From Desulfonema magnum (GTDB lineage: Bacteria; Desulfobacterota; Desulfobacteria; Desulfobacterales; 4be13): a stretch of 64,000 bases of DNA. Positions 52,760-62,099 of the stretch are shown here, in pieces (positions within the stretch are counted from its first letter, which is position 1; every line of letters begins with the position of its first letter). Location of the stretch: assembly GCF_017377395.1 (NCBI RefSeq), contig NZ_CP061800.1:4547633-4611632 (forward strand), written 5' to 3'. The notes under the pieces are model-generated. The model searched no databases. It was not told where the DNA came from and saw only the letters and a list, made by a program, of their open reading frames with translations. The translations under genes and the position numbers were made by a program.

Positions 52760-54043
52760 TTATTTTAACGATTCCGCATAGATTTCTATGGGATGTTTCA
52801 CCTCAATGTTGTCTCCGGCTTTTGAAAGCACATCCGCGAGCTGAATCATGCAGGCAGGACAGCCGGCTGCCACTGCGGAACAATCCGTTGACACAATATT
52901 ATCACGCTTCCGTTTTCCAATATCCAGCGAAAGGGCATAATATTGCAAATTAAAACTTCCCCCCAGGCCGCAGCAATGATCCGCCTGGGGCATTTCTTCA
53001 AGGCGATAGTTGGGATTTGCCGCGATAAGTATCCTGGGCGCGTCTGAAACCCCCAGGGATTTTTTAAGGTGGCAGGAATCATGATAAGTTACGATAATTA
53101 TCTCATCATTTTTTTCATGAACCTCGCGCGTCACGCCAATCTCAGCCACTAAAAACTGACTGATATCCATTGTCTTTGCTGCAATTTTTTCCACTTTTGC
53201 CCTGAGATTGTTATCCTGGATCATCATCGGCCATATTTTTTTTATTACAAAAGTGCAGGTGGCGCATGAGGTGAGGAGATAATCAAAATTCCGGGCATCA
53301 AATTTTTCCATGTTATGACGGACAAGCGCATCAAATGTTTTCATATCTCCGGAGGAAATAGCCGGAATACCACAGCAGGCTTGCCCCTCCGGCATAAAGA
53401 TGCCTACGCCGTGATGCTTCAGAACATGAATCGCCGCCTGAGCCACATGAGGAAAAACTTTATCTGTCAGACAGCCCACATAAAACGCGACGCTGACACC
53501 GGAGGATCCGGGAGCCGTGTCCAGATAAGGCATTATGCGATGAAATGCCGCGGGAGCCAGAGATTTGAAATGCCGTTCTCCGATCAGAGGGGAAACAAAT
53601 CGCGCACGGGATGTTCCGATGATATTGTTTGCCGGTCTGGTGAAAAGTTTCTGAAATCTGGCTCCCCATTCCGAAATTTGGTCAAACCGTTCAGGTCTGG
53701 CCAGCATTCCTCTTAAAATCAGTCTCTTTGCCGGAGAAAGCCCCATGCATCGGGTAAGTATGGCTCTGGCCTTAATGAAAATCTCCAGGACATTTACGCG
53801 GCTAGGACAGTTGGCCGCACAGGACCCGCACAGAAGGCACCGGCTGAGTCGTTCACTGACCCCCCGGGGATTTTTGAACATTTCTGCGGACAAGCCATCA
53901 AGGAGGGCAAGTTTTCCTCTGGCCACATCTGGTTCACGCCCTGTCTGGGCAAAGAGCGGACAAACCGCCTGACACATTCCGCATCTTGTACAGACGGCAA
54001 GCTGGTCTTCCAACTCTTTCATCAATTTTATAATAGTTTTCAT
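52760..54043 (-). CDS. GlcF-like iron-sulfur oxidoreductase subunit
   Basis: A 427-residue protein with two 4Fe-4S ferredoxin motifs near the start (CTRCGMCQAVCPL and CLLCGSCAANCPS), then two CCG domains (CCGIPAISSGD, SCATCTFVIKKIW, TYHDSCHLKKSLG, DHCCGLGGSFNL). This layout is that of GlcF, the Fe-S subunit of glycolate or lactate oxidase, which passes electrons from a flavoprotein to the membrane. No GlcD/FAD subunit is adjacent, so the partner is elsewhere. The start at 54043 lacks a clear ribosome site. Confidence 0.85.
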   Translation of the reverse strand: MKTIIKLMKELEDQLAVCTRCGMCQAVCPLFAQTGREPDVARGKLALLDGLSAEMFKNPRGVSERLSRCLLCGSCAANCPSRVNVLEIFIKARAILTRCMGLSPAKRLILRGMLARPERFDQISEWGARFQKLFTRPANNIIGTSRARFVSPLIGERHFKSLAPAAFHRIMPYLDTAPGSSGVSVAFYVGCLTDKVFPHVAQAAIHVLKHHGVGIFMPEGQACCGIPAISSGDMKTFDALVRHNMEKFDARNFDYLLTSCATCTFVIKKIWPMMIQDNNLRAKVEKIAAKTMDISQFLVAEIGVTREVHEKNDEIIIVTYHDSCHLKKSLGVSDAPRILIAANPNYRLEEMPQADHCCGLGGSFNLQYYALSLDIGKRKRDNIVSTDCSAVAAGCPACMIQLADVLSKAGDNIEVKHPIEIYAESLK

Positions 54044-54062
54044 TCAGTTGTGCTTATCCATA

Positions 54063-54115
54063 TTCGTAGTTCCGTCTTTAGGCGGTGCGACACCGCCTAA
54101 AGACGGAACTACGAA
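54063..54115. repeat. Perfect 53-bp hairpin
   Basis: Two 25-bp arms (ttcgtagttccgtctttagg...) around cga, just upstream of the GlcF-like gene. The inner sequence is related to the palindrome at 50175. The rest of 54044-54655 holds only the element at 54384. Confidence 0.8.
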
Positions 54116-54383
54116 CTTTTTCGATCTGCTGAGTATTCATCACTGTTCATCTGACCACGGACAGCTGATATACTGGGCACTCATAAAGTTTTGTTTAAAT
54201 ATCAATTGAAAGTTATATTTTCAAGCGCTGTTTATTTTATTCCTTGACGCTCTGAAATTTTTGGCATAATTATAAGATAATTGAATGATATAATTTCCCA
54301 TCATATTCATTTATAATATAATTGACCAGGGGCCGGAGGTCGGCTTGCATTGTTCGTTGTGAGCGACAGATCATGGCCCTTTA

Positions 54384-54531
54384 TAAGTACCTGAGCAAAA
54401 GTTTTTTTATATACTTTTTTCTTCGAGCGGCGGAGAAACCCGGCTTTTTCCTTTATCCGAGACGCATCATCCGGAAAAAAAGCCGGGTTTCTTCCCCGGA
54501 CAGATATTAAAAATTTATGATTAGGTACTTA
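54384..54531. repeat. 148-bp palindromic element (taagtacct ends), copy 2
   Basis: Close relative of 51771-51917, with the same ends and the same paired gaaacccggcttttt / aaaaagccgggtttc core. It has small differences, mostly at paired or loop positions. Confidence 0.75.
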
Positions 54532-54655
54532 TAAAAGTGATAATTGATAATCAAATTTTCGGGGATTTCGAAAATCTGGTCCGAATCAGAAATTGAAAAC
54601 TAAGAATTTGCATTTGCGATTCTTCAATTTTATGTCAAAGAAAGAGGAGAATAAA

Positions 54656-55198
54656 ATGAAATATCAACTTCCGGAGCTTATTGATATCAACAGACTCCAA
54701 GCACTTACAGATAGCTTTTATGAAATAACAAGAATCTCCACGGCAATAACAGATATGAAGGGAACAGTATTAACCAGCTCCGGTTGGCAGAACATCTGTT
54801 CAAAGTTTCATCGGATAAATCCTCTGTCAAGACAAAAATGCGTTGAAAGCCATACGACAATTGCAAACAAATTGCTTGAGGACAGAAAATACGCTGTTTA
54901 TGAGTGCCTGAACGGATTGGTGGAAGTTGCTATTTCCATTATAATTGAAGGCGATCACGTTGCAAATTTTCTCACCGGTCAATTGTTATTCAAGCCAGCG
55001 GACCCGGAATTTTTTCGCAAGCAGGCTTATAAATACGAATTTGATGAAACCGCCTATCTTGAAGCGTTATCTGATGTTCCGGTTATCCCCAGGAAACGAA
55101 TCGAACCTTCCATAACTTTTTTCTCCTATTTGTCAGAACTTATCGAAGAAACAGGAACCAAGCAAAGGAAATTACTGGACGCGGCAGAAAGACTATGA
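54656..55198 (+). CDS. Stand-alone PocR-domain sensory protein
   Basis: A 180-residue protein covering a PocR ligand-binding domain: LIDINRLQALTDSFYEITRI, TAITDMKGTVLTSSGWQNIC, and a cysteine-containing CLNGLVEVAISI then GDHVANFLTGQLLF. PocR domains usually sit at the front of histidine kinases or AraC regulators. Here the frame ends just after the domain, in a helix (TKQRKLLDAAERL) that would normally lead into such an output domain, so the gene may be truncated. ATG 54656 follows agaggag. No regulator follows in 55199-56155. Confidence 0.7.
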   Translation: MKYQLPELIDINRLQALTDSFYEITRISTAITDMKGTVLTSSGWQNICSKFHRINPLSRQKCVESHTTIANKLLEDRKYAVYECLNGLVEVAISIIIEGDHVANFLTGQLLFKPADPEFFRKQAYKYEFDETAYLEALSDVPVIPRKRIEPSITFFSYLSELIEETGTKQRKLLDAAERL

Positions 55199-55499
55199 TG
55201 TGCTGAAACAGAAAAGAACAGCCGGACAACAAGTTTTCAGGTTCCTGATCTTCCTTTCATACTTCCTGATATAAACCCCTCAGTAGCCATTCATCCTCTG
55301 CTTTCTGAATGTCTCATCATTGCCTTGCCTTTTATACAAGCCCTGTCTTCAGAATCCTGTCACTCAACAATTAAGTTTTTTTTCCAGTTGGATGAATAAT
55401 GCTGGTAATTTTCAGACAGAAATTTTCTCGGACTTCTTGCTACAAGGACTTGATATAAGAAGCGAATTTAATCCCTTTCTTATGAATCCCATTGCTTAT

Positions 55500-55591
55500 A
55501 CTCGATGTTTAAGTTTTTTGACCCGATTCGGACAAAAAGTTTGTCATTCCTGCGAAAGCAGGAATGACAGAAAAAAGCTTGATCATCGAGT
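55500..55591. repeat. Dispersed repeat family A, 92-bp copy
   Basis: Ends actcgatgtttaagtttttt / aaaaaagcttgatcatcgagt, with one central ttcctgcgaaagcaggaa hairpin. It is shorter than the 34801 copy because it has one inner hairpin instead of two. Confidence 0.7.
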
Positions 55592-55764
55592 GTCATAAAA
55601 TCCGCACATAATTTTACCGTGATAACAGATTTTCATGCCCGGGGATTGCCTCGGTTATGAAGGTTTAATCGGTTTTTTCCAAAAAAAATTTCACTAAATT
55701 ATAAAAGAATGTAATATTCCATTATGAATGAGTGTAATTTATTATTGGGTGGCCTGAAAAGGTA

Positions 55765-55852
55765 GGTAATGTTCTAAAAATGGAGCTAAATTCTATAACT
55801 CTCTGAATCAATTCTGTAAATATTGGGACAAGTCCAGTTTTAGAACACCACC
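55765..55852. repeat. 88-bp dispersed element, family C, copy 2
   Basis: Same ends and length as 44293-44380 (ggtaatgttctaaaaatgga / tccagttttagaacaccacc). Apart from these two repeats the stretch 55199-56155 has no convincing gene. Confidence 0.7.
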
Positions 55853-56079
55853 AAAAGGTAGAAGATGAATTTTTGTTCATTTCTCCAAATATAATCAAAA
55901 TCAGAGAGCGGCATAGCGGATGTCCGGTTTCATTCTGAAGCACTGCAATTCTCAATTCTCCAAATTTGTTATTAATATTATAAAATTCAACTGGGCCAAA
56001 AAACAAAACGCCAAATATTCCGTATATCCGACCAAGTAGAAAATTTTCATCTTTGAAAGTAGTGAAATCCTACCTCCTG

Positions 56080-56135
56080 AATACGTTGTCCGCCCCATTG
56101 ATTTATTTCTTTCTTCATTTTATTAAACAGACAAC
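56080..56135 (+). promoter_or_regulatory. Leader segment shared with 57280-57335
   Basis: gaatacgttgtccgccccat... to ...aaacagacaa recurs about 1.2 kb on with about 85 percent identity, 20 and 67 bases before the respective start codons. It is likely a duplicated promoter or leader. Confidence 0.4.
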
Positions 56136-56155
56136 CAACAAGAAAGGAGAAAATA

Positions 56156-56506
56156 ATGAGTCATGATTTTACAGAAAAATCCCGTCGGAGAAAAAATCAG
56201 GTAGCTAATTTTTACAGAAGTGATAAAATTCTTCCCATGACCAACCATGCCATCCGACGGACATCGCAGCGCAAGATTTCCCAGCAGGCTATTCTTGCCA
56301 CTCTTCGTTATGGCAAAAAACTTCATCGTACCGGAAGTGTGTTTTTCACACTTCGGAAAAAAGATGTGGCAATGGAACCGGAACTGCGCCCCTTTGCCGG
56401 AACAACCCTTCTGGTGGCAAAAGACGGTGTCATCATTACTGCTTACATGAACAAAAATTCTCACAGCATTATTAAAAAGAAACCGAAAAGGCGTGCTAAC
56501 AGATGA
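56156..56506 (+). CDS. DUF4258-like small basic protein
   Basis: A 116-residue basic protein. NHAIRRTSQRKISQQAILATLRYG near residue 30 (quoted in two parts: NHAIRRTSQRKIS, QQAILATLRYG) and the closing TTLLVAKDGVIITAY fit DUF4258, a fold related to the RelE/BECR toxin type. The C-terminus is very rich in Lys and Arg. ATG 56156 follows aaaggaga. No antitoxin was recognised beside it. Confidence 0.6.
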   Translation: MSHDFTEKSRRRKNQVANFYRSDKILPMTNHAIRRTSQRKISQQAILATLRYGKKLHRTGSVFFTLRKKDVAMEPELRPFAGTTLLVAKDGVIITAYMNKNSHSIIKKKPKRRANR

Positions 56507-56609
56507 ATAATGCAGATTGTGATTTAAATATTCCGGGTTGCGAGTTATCATGTGTCTGATAAAAACAGATGTAAACTCGTAACCCGATAAACAAACAAGG
56601 ACAACTCAG

Positions 56610-57116
56610 ATGACTCAAAAAAGAATTTTTATAAATAATGATAATAAAGCTAAATTTGTGTGTCCGAGTTGTGAGGAAACAATTGTTATGGATGTTTCCA
56701 AATACAAAGATATCAACAAAGCAGTTGCAATAGAACATTTTTGTAAATGCGGACATTACAGCAAAGTGCTTCTGGAAAGAAGAAAATTCCAACGAAGCCA
56801 GATCAATATCCCTGGTATTTATACTTTGAATGAGGGAAACAAAAAGATCAGAGGGGCGATGACTGTAAAAGATCTGTCCCGTGCCGGTCTGAAATTTGAG
56901 TTAGATGTGGAAAGAGATATCAGAGCGGGTGACAGGATGTTTGCAGAGTTCCATCTGACTGACGTAATCGTTAAAAAAGAGGTTTTTATAAGAAAAATAT
57001 CAGGACGGACTGTCGGTTCCGAGTTCTGTTCCAGAGATACTGAAAGCGAAACTGACAGGACCTATGACAGAGCGATTACCCGTTATATCTTACATACAGA
57101 GCTTGCATGGCTTTAA
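56610..57116 (+). CDS. PilZ-domain protein with N-terminal zinc ribbon
   Basis: A 168-residue protein. Residues 15-55 carry CPSC and CKCG, a small zinc-ribbon-like knuckle. From ERRKFQRSQINIPGIY (RxxxR-type c-di-GMP motif) to MTVKDLSRAGLKFEL (the D/N-x-S-x-x-G motif) lies a PilZ domain. It is expected to bind cyclic di-GMP and alter a partner in motility or surface behaviour. ATG 56610 follows aagga. The gene stands alone; no pilus or flagellar genes are near. Confidence 0.8.
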   Translation: MTQKRIFINNDNKAKFVCPSCEETIVMDVSKYKDINKAVAIEHFCKCGHYSKVLLERRKFQRSQINIPGIYTLNEGNKKIRGAMTVKDLSRAGLKFELDVERDIRAGDRMFAEFHLTDVIVKKEVFIRKISGRTVGSEFCSRDTESETDRTYDRAITRYILHTELAWL

Positions 57117-57279
57117 AAAAATAAATGAAAAATGAAAAATGCTGATTACGGTTTTCATGTTTCATTGTGACCGCAATACCATGATCGTAAAAAAAAATTT
57201 TAGGATAAGTCATTCTTTTTTTCAATGTATTATCCTGATGTAAAACAATTTCGCTCCGAAGTAGGAAAATTCTCCCTCT

Positions 57280-57335
57280 GAATACTCTGTCCGCCCCATT
57301 GATTTATTTATTTCCTTATTCTATTTAATAGACAA
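57280..57335 (+). promoter_or_regulatory. Leader segment shared with 56080-56135
   Basis: Second copy of the shared leader (ctctgtccgccccattgatt ... aatagacaa). It lies upstream of the small gene at 57403. Confidence 0.4.
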
Positions 57336-57402
57336 TATCGCGGCCGGTATCGGATAAATTGTCAAAAAACTTGATATGAATTCGGGTGGAAAGGAGAATC
57401 TC

Positions 57403-57615
57403 ATGAAACAATTGTTGAACAGATTCTTGCTTTTGTTCAGTAAAAAGCATTTCAAAGTTCAGGTTGAAGGATGTTTTAAGTACAGAGTTGAGTACAAGGT
57501 TTTGTTTGGCAATGAATATGTTATCTATAAAACATTACCGCCAATTGGCCTCAGCCGCGGAGATGTGGAACTTCCGTTTGATTTTTCCCTGCCTGTGAAC
57601 GGACAGGCTGTATAA
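57403..57615 (+). CDS. Hypothetical small protein
   Basis: A 70-residue protein (MKQLLNRFLLLFSKKHFKVQ... PFDFSLPVNGQAV) with no recognised domain, mainly beta-like after a hydrophobic first helix. ATG 57403 has aaaggaga at the right distance. The ATG at 57376 does not. It shares its leader with the DUF4258 gene. Confidence 0.55.
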   Translation: MKQLLNRFLLLFSKKHFKVQVEGCFKYRVEYKVLFGNEYVIYKTLPPIGLSRGDVELPFDFSLPVNGQAV

Positions 57616-57785
57616 ACAATCTGTCTGCTTATGCAGAGGAGAAGGTAAATTCAGTGAACGGTTTTCAACATCTGGGCCATTGGTAAGATAACATGATGTA
57701 TTATTTATTTCATCCGCCTTGGTTAAGAGACTGACATATATGCTCTTATTTGAAACTGGTTCGGACCAGTCCGTGCCCCATTTTT

Positions 57786-57819
57786 AAAGCTGACCCTTTC
57801 ATCGGGATCAGCTTTTTTT
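57786..57819 (+). terminator. Intrinsic terminator
   Basis: aaagctgaccc and gggatcagcttt pair, followed by a run of seven Ts. It lies 170 bases after the small gene at 57403. The rest of 57616-58089 contains only the repeat at 57950. Confidence 0.7.
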
Positions 57820-57949
57820 GTTTTCGAAGGGGTTCAATTGACAATCTGAAAGCGTAAAAAGGCCAGGAAAAAACGTGGAAAAAATAAGTTTTCCTTTTTA
57901 AGTTGCTATTTTGTGATCATTCTGCTAAATTTTAACTCAATGATGAACT

Positions 57950-58070
57950 TACCTGCTGACAATAGTCTGGACGGAGGAGAAACCCGGCCTTTTCCGGCCA
58001 CTGGAAAAAAGCCGGGTTTCTTTGCCGCACCGCGCACAGTCCGGAAATTTTTCGATCTGCTGACAGTCTG
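57950..58070. repeat. Repeat family B copy
   Basis: Contains gaaacccggccttttccgg and aaaaagccgggtttctttgc, and the right part cagtccggaaatttttcgat of the 39007 element. The left 14-bp terminus is not preserved. The copy ends about 20 bases before the carbamate kinase start. Confidence 0.6.
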
Positions 58071-58089
58071 AGATCAGAAAGGCCCGATC

Positions 58090-59055
58090 ATGAAAAAACA
58101 AACCCTTCTCATCGCCCTCGGAGGCAATGCGCTTATCAGAAAAGGCCAGGAAGGCTCTGTTAAAGAGCAGTTTGAAAACCTGAAAATCCCCATTCGGCAA
58201 ATTGCCAGGCTTTCCGAAAAATACAAGATTATTATTACCCACGGCAACGGGCCTCAGGTGGGAAATTTGTTGTTACAGCAGGAATGCTGTGACGCGGTTC
58301 CCAAATTGCCGCTGGAGATTCTGGTGGCCCAGACCCAGGGACAGATCGGTTACATGATCGAATCCACTCTGGACAGCGCGCTGATGGATTTGGGAATTGA
58401 CAGCAAGCATCATTTTGTAAGCCTCATCACTTATGTGGTCGTGGATGAAAATGATCCCGGATTTCAAAATCCCTCAAAACCCATCGGCCCTGTTTATACA
58501 AAAGAACAGGCAAAACTCGTTCCCTATCCCACTCGTAAAACTGCCAAAGGATACCGGCGTGTGGTGGTTTCTCCTGAACCGGTCACTGTTGTGGAAAAGA
58601 ATGAAATCAGAAAACTCATTGACATGGGCTTCATTGTCATTTGCTGCGGCGGCGGAGGCATACCGGTTATCCGGGAAGAAAGAAGCTTTCATGGCGTGGA
58701 CGCGGTGATTGACAAGGATTTGGTCAGCGCAAAACTGGCAGAGGAAGTTGGTGTGGATATTTTCATCATTGCAACAGATGTTGACGGCGCGTTTCTGAAC
58801 TATGGCAAACCTGAACAGAAACTCCTTTGCTCCGTGACATCTGAGGAAGCTGCTTTGTATTCAGACCAGGGGCATTTCCCCCCCGGCTCCATGAAGCCCA
58901 AAATCGAGGCGGTTATGCGGTTTTTTACCCGAAACCACGGAAAAAGAGCGGTCATCACTTCTGTTGAGGCCATAGAGGACGCAGTGGCAGGCAAAGCAGG
59001 CACTGAGATTGTGAATCGCCACATCCGAAACACATCCGAATCTCAAAAAAAATAA
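58090..59055 (+). CDS. arcC: Carbamate kinase
   Basis: A 321-residue amino-acid-kinase-fold enzyme that interconverts carbamoyl phosphate + ADP and carbamate + ATP. In catabolism it makes ATP. Signatures are LIALGGNALIRKG at the start, IITHGNGPQVGNLLLQQE, FIVICCGGGGIPVI and ATDVDGAFLNYG, then FPPGSMKPKIEA. Length is normal. No arginine deiminase or ornithine carbamoyltransferase is adjacent, but ornithine aminotransferase lies 3 kb on. ATG 58090 has aaagg about 8 bases upstream. Confidence 0.92.
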   Translation: MKKQTLLIALGGNALIRKGQEGSVKEQFENLKIPIRQIARLSEKYKIIITHGNGPQVGNLLLQQECCDAVPKLPLEILVAQTQGQIGYMIESTLDSALMDLGIDSKHHFVSLITYVVVDENDPGFQNPSKPIGPVYTKEQAKLVPYPTRKTAKGYRRVVVSPEPVTVVEKNEIRKLIDMGFIVICCGGGGIPVIREERSFHGVDAVIDKDLVSAKLAEEVGVDIFIIATDVDGAFLNYGKPEQKLLCSVTSEEAALYSDQGHFPPGSMKPKIEAVMRFFTRNHGKRAVITSVEAIEDAVAGKAGTEIVNRHIRNTSESQKK

Positions 59056-59162
59056 AACCACAGGGATTTGGTTTAATATAAGAGCGGATATTTTCCTCAC
59101 CGCATCTGACAGCAATTACAAAAACTCATCTGCTTTCCCGCCAGTGTATCAGATTACCTTTT

Positions 59163-59918
59163 TTATCTTTCTTTAAGACTTTTTAAATATTTTTCCATAA
59201 CAGCTTCTGGCGTACCTTCGGCTCTGACTTCCTCAAAAGCTGCTCTCACTCGTTCTGCCAGTTCATCCGGAGTTGTTTTGCTGAAAGCCATGCAGATATC
59301 CTCCCCTCCTTCATATAGTAAGAATGCTTTTTCCAACTGATCAAAAGGCTTACCAACAGATTTCGTCAGATAGGCCAGCGAAAGTTCCGTATCAAGGATC
59401 AGAGTGATCCTTTCTGCAAATAATTTTTTGATATTTTGCTCGCCTCTCGCCACAAGTTCCAAATTTTTATTTTTTACAAATCCGTGTTTAAGAAGAAAAT
59501 CAGCTCCGGCATCGCCCCTGACCTCACCCACGGTGTACTTTTTCGCATCTTCCAATGAATTAATGACAATATCAGTTCTTTTTTTCAGTTTATATAAAAA
59601 CACACTTTGCGAAGGAACAAGCGGACATATCCATTTAAAAAGCGGATCCCGCTTCCGGGTTCTTCGTATCGTATAAATCAGCACGTTTTTTTGCTCTGAT
59701 GCCATCCTGTATGCCCGTACCCAGGGATAAATATGAGGATATGCTTTGATACCGGCCTTATTCAGCGTGGCCTGCACAATTTCTGTGGCGATTCCTGTAA
59801 CATCTCCGTTTTTTTCATAATTCATAGGGGGCCAGTTTTCCGTGACAAGTTTGATTTCCTGAGCATCTGCTAAACTGGTCAAACTGACGATCATCAGTGC
59901 AAATATAATTTTTTTCAT
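59163..59918 (-). CDS. Periplasmic amino-acid-type solute-binding protein
   Basis: A 251-residue exported protein of the SBP_bac_3 family. The signal peptide is MKKIIFALMIVSLTSLADA. The core has LVTENWPPMNYEKNGDVTGI near the start, IATEIVQATLNKAG, and a C-terminal ERVRAAFEEVRAEG. The start ATG 59918 has aaggag 9 bases upstream. The GTG two codons earlier is too close. No ABC permease genes flank it, so it may be a stand-alone sensor or scavenging protein. Confidence 0.82.
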   Translation of the reverse strand: MKKIIFALMIVSLTSLADAQEIKLVTENWPPMNYEKNGDVTGIATEIVQATLNKAGIKAYPHIYPWVRAYRMASEQKNVLIYTIRRTRKRDPLFKWICPLVPSQSVFLYKLKKRTDIVINSLEDAKKYTVGEVRGDAGADFLLKHGFVKNKNLELVARGEQNIKKLFAERITLILDTELSLAYLTKSVGKPFDQLEKAFLLYEGGEDICMAFSKTTPDELAERVRAAFEEVRAEGTPEAVMEKYLKSLKER

Positions 59919-60004
59919 AAACACCAGCTCCTTACATAGCGGAATATAAAATTATAAAAACTCTTTTCGCTACAAGGATTTCGTATAAGAAGGAGGATTT
60001 AATC

Positions 60005-61873
60005 TGGGGCGTCTAAATTCACTCCGATTTCTTGACTGCTTTTTGGACCATCCCTCTGACCTAAAAAAACTTTATCCGCATGCCGCCTCTGAAATCTTAA
60101 TTTCCGGGAGCGATTCAGCTCGATTTTCCAACTCGGTCAGGGGGCCGGTTATTTTTTTACAATTACTTGAAATATTTATATTTATAATTTTTTTTGCTCG
60201 TTTTTCGGACTCCGGAATAAACTCAGAATTTTCTGCTGTTTTATCCGAGAGTATTTCAAGACTGCCAGGGTTTGCCAGGATTTTACGACGTTGTTTGGTT
60301 AAAGAAAATAAAGACTCTGAAAATTCTTGTTGCTCTCTGAGACTGATATTCATGACTCTTCGGGCATCTTCTCTGGTCAGTTCACCACACATGGCGGGCA
60401 TGCGCAGAGCTATGCGATTGGCGTCTTTTATCTCTCCGGTTCCATGTTGCTTTGAAACTGCGAACAGAGACTCTATATTATCAGAAGTTATTGGCATTCC
60501 TATATTTTCTAATTTAAGCTCCTTGGCAATTATGATATGTTTGTCTAACCAATTAGTAAAACCTGTACGCACAGATGATCGCGGAGGAATGGCTTCAAGC
60601 AGCTTTTTACTTTCTTCATAAGTTTCCAGGTTAAGCCCCTTAGTTTTAAGTATTTTCTGGCATTCTGAAAGAGTACCTGAGTCGCGAAGAAAACATTCTA
60701 TAAAATTTCTGCACCTCGGAATCTGATCAATGCCTGCTCGCAGCTTTGAAAGGACGGATCCCTTTGGGGCACGACCTCTCGGAGAATGTCTGAGCAACTG
60801 AGCCGCCCAATTCACCAGGCGGCGGAGGTTCATAAATCTTGATTTTGTTGAAACCTTCGGAGGTGCAAGACAGGCAAGAACAGTCTGTTTGAATTTTTTT
60901 GAAACTTTACCGACCGCAGAGATAAAGATATCAAACATCGGATGATTCTGATATTCATGTTTTAAAAGATTAGCGACAGTGTGTGATATATCGTCAATGC
61001 TGACACTGGGAAGGCCTTGTTCCGCCAAAAGCCTGGTAGCTTTGGCAAGGTCTGTTCCTCCGTCTTTGAGATATGCTACCGGCATTCCCCCGATACCGAT
61101 AACTTTTTTCAAAAAATCAGCTATGGCCTCACCAGTCCAGGATACTGCTACTGAAACAGCAACGCAGTTTACATCTTTAAGAGTAGGAGCGGTTTCATTC
61201 AAATCATGATGGTTAGCATTCAATGACAGCAAAGTAAGAATTTTACCTTTTCCTAAGGCAATACTGATATCTATTATATAAACAAAGCCGTTGGAAAACG
61301 GATTGCTGTTAATTTCAGCCCCGCGCAGCGGGACGGCATTTCGGAGTCTTGCTACGGATAATCGGGTGACCCAGTTAATAATTGTCTGAACACATGGGAC
61401 TTTTGTTATTCCCAAGTAATCAGCAAGAACTCTGAGAACTCTCGGTACCGCTCGGAAACTTATATGAGCAACTATAAAAAGCTTCAAACAAATATAGATA
61501 AGTTCTTCTTTGTTGTGAACAGGCTGAGTATTTTTCTGACGTTCTTTTTCCAGTTGTTTTCTGGCTTCATCGGCATCTTTCTTGTATTTATCACGCTCTT
61601 TTTTAATACGGCGCTTTTCTTTTTCATGATAACGTGCATTCTTGCCACGTTCAATCGCTTTTTTCTTCCAGTTATCTCTGCTTTTTATCAATTTGGACTT
61701 TGAACTCATAATAATCCTCGTAATTTTATTAATATTGACATAATAGTATGGTAAATATGTTAAAATAACAATCAAACTATATATTATCAAGATGAATCTA
61801 TAATTGATTACATGAAGAGGTCCAAATTGTAGTTAAAAAAATTAAGCCAAAAAGGCTGTTTTTAGACGCCCCA
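60005..61873 (-). mobile_element. 1,869-bp insertion sequence, copy 2
   Basis: Same length and ends as copy 1 at 9190-11058 (TGGGGCGTCTAAA / TTTAGACGCCCCA). The target duplication is GATTTAATC at 59996-60004 and 61874-61882. The encoded transposase has the same amino-acid sequence as copy 1 throughout. Confidence 0.92.
60072..61709 (-). CDS. IS transposase (DDE type, family unassigned), copy 2
   Basis: A 545-residue protein from ATG 61709 that equals the copy-1 transposase residue for residue. It has the same coiled-coil N-terminus and the same candidate DDE residues (FVYIIDIS, YLKDGGTDL, SDNIESLF). A complete gene in both copies means at least one could be active. Confidence 0.8.
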   Translation of the reverse strand: MSSKSKLIKSRDNWKKKAIERGKNARYHEKEKRRIKKERDKYKKDADEARKQLEKERQKNTQPVHNKEELIYICLKLFIVAHISFRAVPRVLRVLADYLGITKVPCVQTIINWVTRLSVARLRNAVPLRGAEINSNPFSNGFVYIIDISIALGKGKILTLLSLNANHHDLNETAPTLKDVNCVAVSVAVSWTGEAIADFLKKVIGIGGMPVAYLKDGGTDLAKATRLLAEQGLPSVSIDDISHTVANLLKHEYQNHPMFDIFISAVGKVSKKFKQTVLACLAPPKVSTKSRFMNLRRLVNWAAQLLRHSPRGRAPKGSVLSKLRAGIDQIPRCRNFIECFLRDSGTLSECQKILKTKGLNLETYEESKKLLEAIPPRSSVRTGFTNWLDKHIIIAKELKLENIGMPITSDNIESLFAVSKQHGTGEIKDANRIALRMPAMCGELTREDARRVMNISLREQQEFSESLFSLTKQRRKILANPGSLEILSDKTAENSEFIPESEKRAKKIININISSNCKKITGPLTELENRAESLPEIKISEAACG

Positions 61874-61954
61874 GATTTAATCCCTTTCTTATACAAAATT
61901 TCTATAGCAAAAGAGACTGAATTCCTGACCGCAATGATTATGACGGATGACATC

Positions 61955-61988
61955 AGACCTCTGAGGTTTTCAAAACTTCGGAGGTCTT
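61955..61988. repeat. Short hairpin
   Basis: gacctctgaggttttc pairs with gaaaacttcggaggtc-like sequence (gacctc/gaggtc and gttttc/aaaac arms). It lies in the spacer 61874-62099, which has no gene. Confidence 0.4.
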
Positions 61989-62099
61989 TCACCCGTCAGA
62001 TTCATCACGGTGAGAGGTCTGATATTCGACTCACCCGTCAGAATTAAATTAGTCAGGTGTAGCAAAAAAAGATTAATTTCCGAAATCAGACACTTGAAT

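Larger units (their letters stand above)
59960..61911. repeat. Older palindromic repeat split by the IS
   Basis: The left flank cgctacaaggatttcgtata-agaa and the right flank ttcttatacaaaatttctatagc are inverted partners on either side of the IS. Similar singles are at 33047 and 55435. The IS landed near the middle of this element. Confidence 0.45.
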
